A stretch of 6,066 nucleotides of DNA from positions 1 to 6,066 of the forward strand of contig CAYTVY010000141.1 of NCBI GenBank assembly GCA_964441925.1. Direction: 5' to 3'. Each line of letters starts with the position of its first letter. The stretch's first letter is position 1. This stretch comes from Geothermobacter sp964441925. Lineage in GTDB: Bacteria > Desulfobacterota > Desulfuromonadia > Desulfuromonadales > Geothermobacteraceae. Position numbers and translations under genes: made by a program. The notes under the pieces are model-generated. The model was not told the DNA's origin, did not search any database, and worked only from the letters and a program-made list of their open reading frames with translations. Positions 1 through 5,381 of this stretch are shown piece by piece.

Positions 1-795
1 TCACTGCTTCTTGTCAATTCGGGTGGCGTAGATGAGCAGCTTGCGGTCGGTGTAGCTTTCGACCTCGCCGGCGAAGGTTTCGATCTGGAAGTAGTCGTGC
101 ATCTTGGCCGGGGCGTCGATGAAGAACTGGTTCAGCCGCTTCACGCCGGTAGCGTCGAGTCCCGCCCGCCGGGCCCATTCCTGAAAGTCGTGGGTCTTGG
201 GGAAGACCTGGGTTTCCTCGACCTTGAACAGGGCCTCCTCGACCATGGTCACCCATTCCTGTTCGGTATAGGCCCGGACATGGGTCGGATCGCGCATCTG
301 CTCGAAGGTCTGGTAGAATGCGGCGATCTCCGGGTCTTCCGGCAGCAGGGTATCGATGATGACCATCCGGCCGACGTGGCGGCGCAGCACCCGGTGGAAC
401 TCGCGCAGGGCGCGTGGCACGTCGGTGAAGTGATGCGGGGCGATGCGGCAGGTCAGGGCGGTGAAGGAGCCGGCCGGAAAGGGCAGGTCTTCGGCGTCGG
501 CCTCGCGGAAGGTGACATTGTCGACACCGCCCTCTTCGCTCAGGTATTCCTGGGCCTTCTTCAGCATCTGCATGGTGAGGTCGGAGGCGACCACCGAGCG
601 CACGTGCGGGGCGAAGAAGAGGGCGGTGTGCCCGCCCCCGCAGGCGATGTCGAGCAGGGTGTCATCCGGGGTCGGTTTCATCAGTTCCAGGGCGGCTTCG
701 AGGTCGGCTCCGCCGGCGAAGCCCTTGCCCCTGATATAGCCTTCGGCCGTGCGGGAGAACTGCTCGCGCACCCGGGTCTTGAAGTCCTTTACCAT
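1..795 (-). CDS. Class I SAM-dependent methyltransferase (UbiE/YcgJ-like, type 11)
   Basis: 264-residue cytosolic methyltransferase with a Rossmann fold. Visible motifs are the glycine-rich SAM-binding loop LLDIACGGGHT (residues 47-57), the acidic ribose-binding residue D72 at the end of strand 2, READAEDLPF (97-106) contacting the adenine side, and CRIAPHHFTD (116-125), a signature of the UbiE/type-11 group. The usual 'PGG' turn after the RVL helix is HVG here (residues 140-142), a small departure. The C-terminal 100 residues are helical and probably form a substrate lid. Substrate is unknown; family members act on quinones, lipids or other small molecules. The ATG at 795 is chosen because GGAGA (806-802) lies 6 bases upstream and homology begins near MVKDF. 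A reading frame continues upstream to 1017 but crosses the promoter and is low-complexity. The stop codon is the first base triplet of the window. It is divergent from the permease gene, so not in its operon. Confidence 0.9.
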   Translation of the reverse strand: MVKDFKTRVREQFSRTAEGYIRGKGFAGGADLEAALELMKPTPDDTLLDIACGGGHTALFFAPHVRSVVASDLTMQMLKKAQEYLSEEGGVDNVTFREADAEDLPFPAGSFTALTCRIAPHHFTDVPRALREFHRVLRRHVGRMVIIDTLLPEDPEIAAFYQTFEQMRDPTHVRAYTEQEWVTMVEEALFKVEETQVFPKTHDFQEWARRAGLDATGVKRLNQFFIDAPAKMHDYFQIETFAGEVESYTDRKLLIYATRIDKKQ

Positions 796-822
796 GAATT
801 GTCTCCGCAGAATTTTCCCCAC

Positions 823-831
823 ATTATAGCA
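823..831 (-). promoter_or_regulatory. Extended -10 promoter of the methyltransferase gene
   Basis: On the minus strand the sequence reads TGC followed by TATAAT, a perfect -10 hexamer (828-823) with an upstream TG in the extended -10 position. Transcription would start near 816, giving a leader of about 20 bases that contains the GGAGA ribosome binding site. No good -35 hexamer is present at 16-18 bases, which fits an extended -10 promoter. Inferred from sequence only. Confidence 0.65.
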
Positions 832-961
832 TCTGACGGGGAAAATGGACGAAAATCGCTGACGAAAACGGTCGCCGATCGGTGTTTTGCCGGAGAGGTG
901 AACGAAATGGGAACGTGATTTGCTCTGGTACCAACGACTCGGCCGGCGGCGGGCGTTTTCC

Positions 962-1000
962 TTGCCGGCGGGACCGGTGGCGGCGGAAAGTTGCCGGCGG
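962..1000. repeat. Two 10-bp direct repeats upstream of the permease gene
   Basis: TTGCCGGCGG occurs at 962-971 and again at 991-1000, starts 29 bases apart, within the 248-base divergent intergenic region and 43 bases before the permease start codon. A regulator binding pair is possible, but the surrounding DNA is rich in CCGGCGG strings, so chance is also plausible. I could not find a convincing sigma70 promoter for the permease in this interval. Confidence 0.35.
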
Positions 1001-1043
1001 ACGGTTCGATACGACAAAAAGCTAACCTGGAGGATGCTGCCTG

Positions 1044-2030
1044 GTGGAATCTGTCATACCGACCCTGATCGAGCTCGGGCGCGAGCTGGTCGAGGAATTT
1101 CTCTATATCCTGCCCTATCTGGCGGCCGGTGTGTTGCTGGAAGCCGTCATCCGTACCTTTCGTTGGCATGTCAGGATCCGGCATGCCTTGACCCGGTTCG
1201 GAACCTGGTCGATCGTGGTTGCCACCCTGCTGGGTGTGGTCAGCCCGCTCTGCGCCTGCGCCACCCTGCCACTGGTCATCTCTCTGATGCTGGCGGGATT
1301 GCCGCTGGCGCCGGCCATGTCGCTGCTGGTGACCTCGCCGCTGATGAGCCCGGCCTCCTATTCGATGCTGTCGGGCATGCTCGGGACCGGCTGGGCCAAC
1401 ACCGTGACCGTTTGTGCCGTGCTGCTCGGGCTGTTTGCCGGCCTGGTCACCCATCTGTTGCGTCACCGGGGATTCCGCGAGGACGAACTGTTTCGCAAGG
1501 CGCTGCCGCAGGGGGATTTTCACGATCCGGACTATCCGGTCGAGGAGCTGCGCTGCGAATGCGGCCAGCAGCTTTCGCATCGCGTCAACCGGTGCACCCA
1601 CAACAAGTTTCTGGTCTTTCTGGCCCGTTTCTGGGAAGGCAGCCTGAAAATCGGCCGTTTCGCCCTGATCGGCATGCTGATCGAGGTGCTGGCGGAGTTT
1701 TTCATTCCCAACCAGTGGCTGACCGATCTGCTTTCCGGGCAGGGGGCCCTGCCGATTCTGGCCATCACCTTCGCCACCATTCCCCTGCACCTGCCGCAGG
1801 TGACCGCCGCCTCGATGGTCTTCGGTTTTTTCCTGCCCGACCCGGGGCAGACCATCCCCCTGGCCAACGGGCCCGGCATCGCCCTTCTGGTCGGCGGGCC
1901 GGTGACCGCCCTGCCGGTGATGGGCATTTTTCTCAGCATGTTCAAAAAGCGGGTGTTCTTTCTCTACCTGGGGCTGTGCGTCAGCGGCACCTTGACGCTG
2001 GCTTTTGCCTGGCGCTGGCTGGGAGGCTGA
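1044..2030 (+). CDS. ArsP/DUF318-family membrane permease (putative metal or metalloid efflux)
   Basis: 328-residue inner-membrane protein with about eight hydrophobic segments (roughly 15-35, 53-80, 85-110, 117-139, 200-222, 233-255, 275-298, 303-325). They form two halves separated by a hydrophilic loop (140-190). The first half carries SPLCACATLPL (67-77) followed by TSPLMSP (97-103), which corresponds to the conserved C-x-C/P...SSP-x-x-P signature of the predicted-permease family that includes the organoarsenical exporter ArsP. The second half has the related GGPVTALPVM (284-293). The central loop holds C171, C173 and C184 with H179 and H186, possibly a metal-binding patch. Start is GTG at 1044 with GGAGG (1029-1033) 10 bases upstream. 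An ATG at 1034 is in another frame. Substrate cannot be read from sequence; family members are linked to As, Cu/Zn or other thiophilic cargo. Followed after 22 bases by the rRNA methyltransferase gene, probably cotranscribed. Confidence 0.82.
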   Translation: MESVIPTLIELGRELVEEFLYILPYLAAGVLLEAVIRTFRWHVRIRHALTRFGTWSIVVATLLGVVSPLCACATLPLVISLMLAGLPLAPAMSLLVTSPLMSPASYSMLSGMLGTGWANTVTVCAVLLGLFAGLVTHLLRHRGFREDELFRKALPQGDFHDPDYPVEELRCECGQQLSHRVNRCTHNKFLVFLARFWEGSLKIGRFALIGMLIEVLAEFFIPNQWLTDLLSGQGALPILAITFATIPLHLPQVTAASMVFGFFLPDPGQTIPLANGPGIALLVGGPVTALPVMGIFLSMFKKRVFFLYLGLCVSGTLTLAFAWRWLGG

Positions 2031-2052
2031 GGATGGCTGGAAGGAGGCGGTC

Positions 2053-3261
2053 ATGAAACGACTGAAGGTCGGTGTCGAAACGGCACGCCAACTGGCGACG
2101 GGACACCCCTGGGTGATCGCCGACCGGGATACCGCCCGCTGGCCGCGTAATCTCGGCCCGGGGCAGGTTGTCGGCCTGGAATCACCGGGTGGCGAGTTTC
2201 TCGCCACCGCCCTGGTCGAACCGGGTGCCAGGATCGTCGCCCGCTGTCTCGACCGGCGCCCGGTATCTGTCGACCGGACCTGGTTCCGCCGCCGTCTGCG
2301 TCGGGCGGTCGAGCTGCGGGAGGCGGATCTGTTGCCCGGGCGGACCGAGGCCCTGCGGCTGGTCAACGGCGAGGGAGACGGCCTGCCGGGACTGACCCTC
2401 GACCGTTACGGTGACTGGCTGATGCTACAGTTCTACACCCCTGCCTGGCAGGCACATCTCGAGGCCCTGACGGCAGCCATCCGGGAGGAGCTGAACCCCC
2501 GGGGGCTCTACCTCAAGGCCCGGCCGCAGCAGACGCGTTCTCTGGCCGGCAAAGGCCGGACGGAAGACCTGGTACGGTTACTGGCGGGGGAGCCGGCACC
2601 TGAGCTGCTGCCGGTACGGGAGGACGGCCTCACCTTTCTGGTGCGGCTCAACGAGGGCCTGCACACCGGCCTTTTTCTCGACCAGCGTGACAACCGCCGG
2701 CGCTTCCGGCAACTCAGCCGGGACCGGGCGGTTCTCAACCTGTTCTGCTTTACCGGTGCCTTCAGTGTCGCCGCCCTGGCCGGCGGAGCGGCTAGGGTGA
2801 CCAGCGTCGATGCCTCCCGCCGCTACCTCGACTGGTGTCGCCGGCACGTCGAGGTCAACGGACTGCCCCAACAGCGCAGCGAACTGCTGCGCGGCGACTG
2901 CTTCCAGGTGCTCGAGCGTCTGGCCCAGCAGGGCCGCCGTTTCGACCTGGTGTTCGTCGATCCGCCCAGTTTCTCTACTGTCGGCCGCGGCCGGTTTACC
3001 ACCCGGCGCGGCACGTCCGAGCTGATGGCGGCCCTGCTGCCGGTGGTGCGGCCGGGAGGGATCATTGTCGCCTGCTCCAACCACCAGAAGGTCGACTGGG
3101 CCGAGTACCTGAAGGAGCTGCGGCGGGGCGCCGCCCGCGCCGGCCGGATGCTGCAGGTGCTGGGCAGCTGGGGGCAGGGGGTGGATTTCCCCTACACCGT
3201 CGGTTTTCCCGAGGGACGTTACCTCAAGTGCGTTCAGCTGCGGCTGCAGCCGGAGGACTGA
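2053..3261 (+). CDS. COG1092 class I rRNA methyltransferase (RlmI/RlmK-like)
   Basis: 402-residue cytosolic SAM-dependent methyltransferase, close to the ~396 residues of RlmI. An N-terminal PUA-like RNA-binding domain (about 1-70) is followed by the family block EALRLVNGEGDGLPGLTLDR (99-118) and HTGLFLDQRDNR (204-215). The SAM core includes LNLFCFTGAFS (228-238, motif I), VDASRRYLDW (252-261, acidic D253), DPPSF (303-307, motif IV) and the terminal PEGRYLK (386-392). Members methylate 23S rRNA: RlmI makes m5C1962, the RlmK half of RlmKL makes m7G2069. The architecture is RlmI-like, but the core (YLDWCRRHVEVNGL, DPPSFS, CSNHQK) reads closer to RlmK as I remember those proteins, so the modified base is left open. 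Start ATG at 2053 has AAGGAGG (2041-2047) 5 bases upstream; a longer frame from 2005 overlaps the permease and lacks support. Likely the second gene of the permease operon. Confidence 0.88.
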   Translation: MKRLKVGVETARQLATGHPWVIADRDTARWPRNLGPGQVVGLESPGGEFLATALVEPGARIVARCLDRRPVSVDRTWFRRRLRRAVELREADLLPGRTEALRLVNGEGDGLPGLTLDRYGDWLMLQFYTPAWQAHLEALTAAIREELNPRGLYLKARPQQTRSLAGKGRTEDLVRLLAGEPAPELLPVREDGLTFLVRLNEGLHTGLFLDQRDNRRRFRQLSRDRAVLNLFCFTGAFSVAALAGGAARVTSVDASRRYLDWCRRHVEVNGLPQQRSELLRGDCFQVLERLAQQGRRFDLVFVDPPSFSTVGRGRFTTRRGTSELMAALLPVVRPGGIIVACSNHQKVDWAEYLKELRRGAARAGRMLQVLGSWGQGVDFPYTVGFPEGRYLKCVQLRLQPED

Positions 3262-3286
3262 CCGGCGCGCCCGCGGCCCCGCCGGT
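3261..3286 (+). terminator. GC-rich hairpin at the 3' end of the rRNA methyltransferase gene
   Basis: ACCGGCG (3261-3267) and CGCCGGT (3280-3286) are perfect 7-bp complements around a 12-base loop, beginning at the last base of the stop codon. It could be the stem of an intrinsic terminator between two convergent genes, but whatever follows (a T-run or not) is hidden by the adjacent N-gap. The very GC-rich fold may also explain why the assembly breaks here. Confidence 0.35.
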
Positions 3287-3386
3287 NNNNNNNNNNNNNN
3301 NNNNNNNNNNNNNNNNNNNNNNNNNNNNNNNNNNNNNNNNNNNNNNNNNNNNNNNNNNNNNNNNNNNNNNNNNNNNNNNNNNNNNN
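3287..3386. other. Assembly gap of 100 N
   Basis: Exactly 100 undetermined bases, a common placeholder for a gap of unknown length. It lies between two convergent genes whose stop codons are both intact (3261 and 3393), so no gene is visibly broken by it, although an additional gene could be hidden. The six bases GCCGGT occur on both edges (3281-3286 and, on the right, beginning at 3387), so the true gap might be very short. Confidence 0.97.
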
Positions 3387-3392
3387 GCCGGT

Positions 3393-3908
3393 TCAGTCGA
3401 GCCGTTCGGCTTCTTCGATCAGGATGGTTTCCACCGGCACGTCCTGGTGCATGCCGCGGTTGCCGGTGGCGACCTGGCGGATGGCGTCGACCGTCTCCAT
3501 CCCCTCGATCACCCGCCCGAAGACGCAGTAGCCCCAGCCCTGGGGATTCTTGCCGCTGTGGTCGAGAAAATCGTTGTCGCTGACATTGATGAAGAACTGG
3601 CTGGTGGCGCTGTGCGGGTCCGAAGTGCGGGCCATGGCGATGGTGCCCCGCAGGTTGCTCAGGCCGTTGTCCGCCTCGTTGCGGATGGCCGGCCGGCCGC
3701 CGGGCTTGGGGGCCAGGTCGGCGTCCAGACCGCCGCCCTGGATCATGAAGCCGTCGATCACCCGGTGAAAGACGGTGCCGGCGTAGAAGCCGTCATCGAC
3801 GTAGGCGAGAAAGTTGGCGACGGTTTCCGGCGCCCTGGCGGCGTCGAGTTCGAGAGTGATCTCCCCTTTCGAGGTGCGCAGGCGGACCTGCGGGTTGCTG
3901 TCGGTCAT
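3393..3908 (-). CDS. ppiB: Cyclophilin-type peptidyl-prolyl cis-trans isomerase B
   Basis: 171-residue cytoplasmic cyclophilin (no signal peptide) that catalyses cis-trans isomerisation of X-Pro bonds and assists folding. Length matches E. coli PpiB (164 residues). The single domain shows the catalytic arginine in FHRVIDGFMIQGGG (47-60, R49), the substrate pocket in HSATSQFFINVSDNDFLD (99-116, with Q104 and F106), and GWGYCVFGRVIEGM (124-137), followed by VATGNRGMHQDVP (146-158), all nearly as in E. coli PpiB. Start ATG at 3908 is preceded by AAGGAGA (3921-3915) with a 6-base spacer. An in-frame TTG at 4028 would add 40 proline- and alanine-rich residues but coincides with the -35 element, so it is rejected. 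The gene has its own promoter and a terminator-like hairpin in the leader; it converges on the rRNA methyltransferase across the gap. Confidence 0.95.
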   Translation of the reverse strand: MTDSNPQVRLRTSKGEITLELDAARAPETVANFLAYVDDGFYAGTVFHRVIDGFMIQGGGLDADLAPKPGGRPAIRNEADNGLSNLRGTIAMARTSDPHSATSQFFINVSDNDFLDHSGKNPQGWGYCVFGRVIEGMETVDAIRQVATGNRGMHQDVPVETILIEEAERLD

Positions 3909-3923
3909 CGTGATTCTCCTTGC

Positions 3924-3951
3924 AAAAGCCTCCGCCAACTCCGGCGGAGGC
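3924..3951 (-). terminator. Terminator-like hairpin in the ppiB leader
   Basis: Read on the minus strand, GCCTCCGCC and GGCGGAGGC form a perfect 9-bp, GC-rich stem (3951-3943 with 3936-3928) around a 6-base loop, followed directly by TTTT (3927-3924). The ppiB Shine-Dalgarno begins three bases after the T-run, and the start codon is about 15 bases downstream. It may terminate transcripts arriving from the upstream flavoprotein operon, attenuate ppiB itself, or simply be a leader structure; only four T residues make it a weak intrinsic terminator. Confidence 0.6.
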
Positions 3952-3999
3952 TGGATTGGACCGGCGCCTGGCCGGCCGGCGTCAGACTGAGCGGCGGCC

Positions 4000-4028
4000 A
4001 GTTTAGGCGCCGGCGAAAATGGGGTCAA
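4000..4028 (-). promoter_or_regulatory. Sigma70-type promoter of ppiB
   Basis: On the minus strand TTGACC (4028-4023) is followed by a 17-base spacer and TAAACT (4005-4000): five of six consensus bases at -35 and four of six at -10 with ideal spacing. The start of transcription would be near 3993, leaving a leader of about 85 bases that contains the palindrome-rich GCCGGCCGGC stretch and the terminator-like hairpin. It sits in the interval after the flavoprotein stop codon, so ppiB can be transcribed independently. Confidence 0.6.
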
Positions 4029-4056
4029 GGGGGTAGATGTCGGCAGACAGGGCTGC

Positions 4057-4668
4057 TCAGCCGGCCAGCTTGCGTACCAGCCTTTGAATTCTCTTTCTGA
4101 CCCGGGGCGACATGTCGGTTTGTTCCGTGGTCACACCGCCGATCCAGACCGTACCGACCGGTTTCGCTCCCAGATAGCGGGAGAGGGTTCGCAGGGTTTT
4201 CAGGGTGTCGTTGCCGTAGCGGCCGATCAGCGCCGGGGCACCGCTGGCCGAAACCAGAACCGACCGCCGGCGGGCCTGCCGGTCGCGCAGAACGGGAGCC
4301 CGCGCGCCCCAGGGCCAGTAGGCGAAGCCGACGCAGCGCTCCAGAAAACGCCGCGTCAGGGCATTGGCGCTGCCGGCATTGGTCGGGGCACCGAGCAGCA
4401 GGATGTCGGCCTGCTCGATGCGGTGCAGCAGTCTTTCCATGTCGTCATCCAGGGGGCAGCGTCCACGGACCGTTCCCGGTGTCTGGAGGCAGTGGCGGCA
4501 GTTGGTGCAGAAGGCGATTCGGCAGTCGCGCAGGTCGATCTTCTCGCAGGTGATGTTGCGTTGCTGCAGGGCGCGGATGATTTCGCTGACGGCCGAATCG
4601 ACGACACCGTTTTTGCGGTAGCTGCCGACGATGGCGATGGCGGTTGCTGTTCTCGTCATGGGGGACAT
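4057..4668 (-). CDS. Flavodoxin-fold NAD(P)H/FMN oxidoreductase, iron-sulfur flavoprotein-like
   Basis: 203-residue cytosolic protein of the NADPH-dependent FMN reductase / iron-sulfur flavoprotein family. The N-terminal strand AIAIVGSYRKNGVVDS (10-25) is the FMN phosphate-binding loop. A cysteine cluster follows: C54-x2-C57-x2-C60-x10-C71 and then PLDDDM (72-77), the position occupied in Isf-type flavoproteins by cluster ligands. LLGAPTNAGSANALTRRFLER (91-111) is the family's second flavin loop and dimer-contact helix. Expected role is electron transfer or reduction of a small acceptor with FMN; the true substrate is unknown. The ATG at 4668 begins 5 bases after the stop of the GNAT gene and has no clear Shine-Dalgarno, so translation is probably coupled to the upstream gene. 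An internal ATG at 4659 is the alternative. A longer open frame to 5058 lies wholly over the GNAT gene and is discarded. Confidence 0.85.
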   Translation of the reverse strand: MSPMTRTATAIAIVGSYRKNGVVDSAVSEIIRALQQRNITCEKIDLRDCRIAFCTNCRHCLQTPGTVRGRCPLDDDMERLLHRIEQADILLLGAPTNAGSANALTRRFLERCVGFAYWPWGARAPVLRDRQARRRSVLVSASGAPALIGRYGNDTLKTLRTLSRYLGAKPVGTVWIGGVTTEQTDMSPRVRKRIQRLVRKLAG

Positions 4669-4673
4669 GAGGA

Positions 4674-5159
4674 TCAGTGTTGGATGCCCAGGTCGCGTTC
4701 CCAGTAGACGACATCGGGAAGCGGGTTGTCGCAGTAGGCTTTTGTTCTGCGGAAGCCGAGACGGGCGTAGAGACGCATGGCATCCTCGAGGCGCTCGAGA
4801 GTGTCGAGCCGCATGCGGGCGTAGCCGAGCTGGCGGGCGATGGCGATGATCTCCCGGGCGAGCCGGCCGCCGGTCCCCGTGCCCCGCGCCTCGGGACGGA
4901 CATAGAGGCGTTTCATTTCGCAGGTACCGTCGCCCAAGGGGCGCAGGGCGACACAGCCGACGGCCCTGGCACCGTCCCGGGCGAGAAGAATGGCTCCGCC
5001 CGGTGGGGCGTAGATGCCCGGGAGGGTGGCCACCTCCTCGGCAAAGCCCTGAAAACACAGGTCGACTCCGAGGAATTTCCGGTATTCCCGGAACAGCCGG
5101 CGGACTTCAGCGATTTCGTCAGCGCTCTGTACAGGTTTTATGAGAATTCTGTTCGCCAT
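4674..5159 (-). CDS. GNAT family N-acetyltransferase
   Basis: 161-residue cytosolic acetyltransferase, typical length for a single GNAT domain. The acetyl-CoA pyrophosphate loop (motif A) is seen as MKRLYVRPEARGTGTGGRL (82-100), containing R-G-T-G-T-G at 92-97. The C-terminal motif B is RLEDAMRLYARLGFRRT (123-139), where the conserved tyrosine (Y131) and LGF mark the CoA-binding helix and strand. The acceptor substrate (amine, amino acid, antibiotic or protein) cannot be told from the sequence. Start ATG at 5159 is the only plausible one; an AGGAA lies 13 bases upstream, further than usual, so initiation may be weak. It is the first gene of a two-gene unit with the flavoprotein. A small mobile element is inserted 44 bases upstream of the start codon and probably separated the operon from its original upstream DNA. 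Confidence 0.88.
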   Translation of the reverse strand: MANRILIKPVQSADEIAEVRRLFREYRKFLGVDLCFQGFAEEVATLPGIYAPPGGAILLARDGARAVGCVALRPLGDGTCEMKRLYVRPEARGTGTGGRLAREIIAIARQLGYARMRLDTLERLEDAMRLYARLGFRRTKAYCDNPLPDVVYWERDLGIQH

Positions 5160-5203
5160 TTGCGTGCAGCCGTTCCTGGCAGAACGTACTTCGTCTTCCG
5201 AAC

Positions 5204-5376
5204 CATCACCTGAATCAGTGAGCTTGTCACCGGCGAATAGCGCAAGCCATTAACCTACCTGCGCTTTCCAAAAATCACCGGCGAACCTAAGGGTGCGCCT
5301 TACGATTTTTGAAAACCGCATTCAGGCCAAGCACTTACACTCTTCATCCGGCACAAACCCACTGATTCAGGCATCA
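5204..5376. mobile_element. 163-bp MITE-like element with 12-bp inverted repeats and 5-bp target duplication
   Basis: CCTGAATCAGTG at 5209-5220 is the exact reverse complement of CACTGATTCAGG at 5360-5371, and both copies are flanked on the outside by CATCA (5204-5208 and 5372-5376). Inverted ends with a flanking direct duplication are the signature of transposition. The 139-bp interior encodes no protein of note, so the element is non-autonomous: a MITE or an internally deleted insertion sequence, moved by a transposase elsewhere. Ends starting with CC and a 5-bp duplication fit the IS1380 family (which includes ISEcp1), but this assignment is an inference. It lies 5 bases past the stop of the membrane-protein gene and 44 bases before the GNAT start, so it disrupts no gene. 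I see no convincing outward promoter in it. Confidence 0.75.
5227..5285. repeat. 11-bp direct repeats and a short inverted repeat inside the MITE-like element
   Basis: TCACCGGCGAA occurs at 5227-5237 and 5275-5285, starts 48 bases apart. Between them AGCGCA (5239-5244) and TGCGCT (5260-5265) are inverted around a 15-base spacer. These repeats lie near the left end of the element and could be transposase-binding subterminal sites or a structured remnant of the parent element; their role is not shown by the sequence. Confidence 0.6.
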
Positions 5377-5381
5377 AACTA

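Noticed and set aside
97..918. Plus-strand frame opposite the methyltransferase
   Set aside because: It is antisense to a gene with intact SAM-binding motifs, has no ribosome binding site, and is glycine/valine-rich without domains.
796..1017. 74-residue N-terminal extension of the methyltransferase
   Set aside because: It would span the TGCTATAAT promoter and the ribosome binding site; family homology starts at the ATG at 795.
920..2056. Long plus-strand open frame (378 codons) overlapping the permease
   Set aside because: Its translation is arginine-, glycine- and proline-rich without domain motifs, whereas the frame from 1044 gives a coherent multi-span permease with family signatures and a ribosome binding site.
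789..2366. Long minus-strand open frame (525 codons) opposite the permease and rRNA methyltransferase
   Set aside because: Low-complexity, glutamine/glycine/arginine-rich antisense translation, typical of GC-rich shadow frames.
3909..4028. N-terminal extension of PpiB from TTG at 4028
   Set aside because: The TTG is the first triplet of the -35 hexamer, and the extra residues do not resemble a signal peptide or any cyclophilin.
2835..4100. Plus-strand frame running through the N-gap
   Set aside because: It is open only because N codons are not stops; both sides are shadows of the rRNA methyltransferase and ppiB genes.
4669..5058. N-terminal extension of the flavoprotein over the GNAT gene
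   Set aside because: The extension is out of frame with, and fully covered by, a clear GNAT domain, and reads as arginine/proline-rich noise.
5279..5305. Hairpin TAAGG-GTGCG-CCTTA followed by CGATTTTT as a plus-strand terminator
   Set aside because: The stem is only 5 bp and there is no plus-strand gene to terminate; it lies inside the mobile element.
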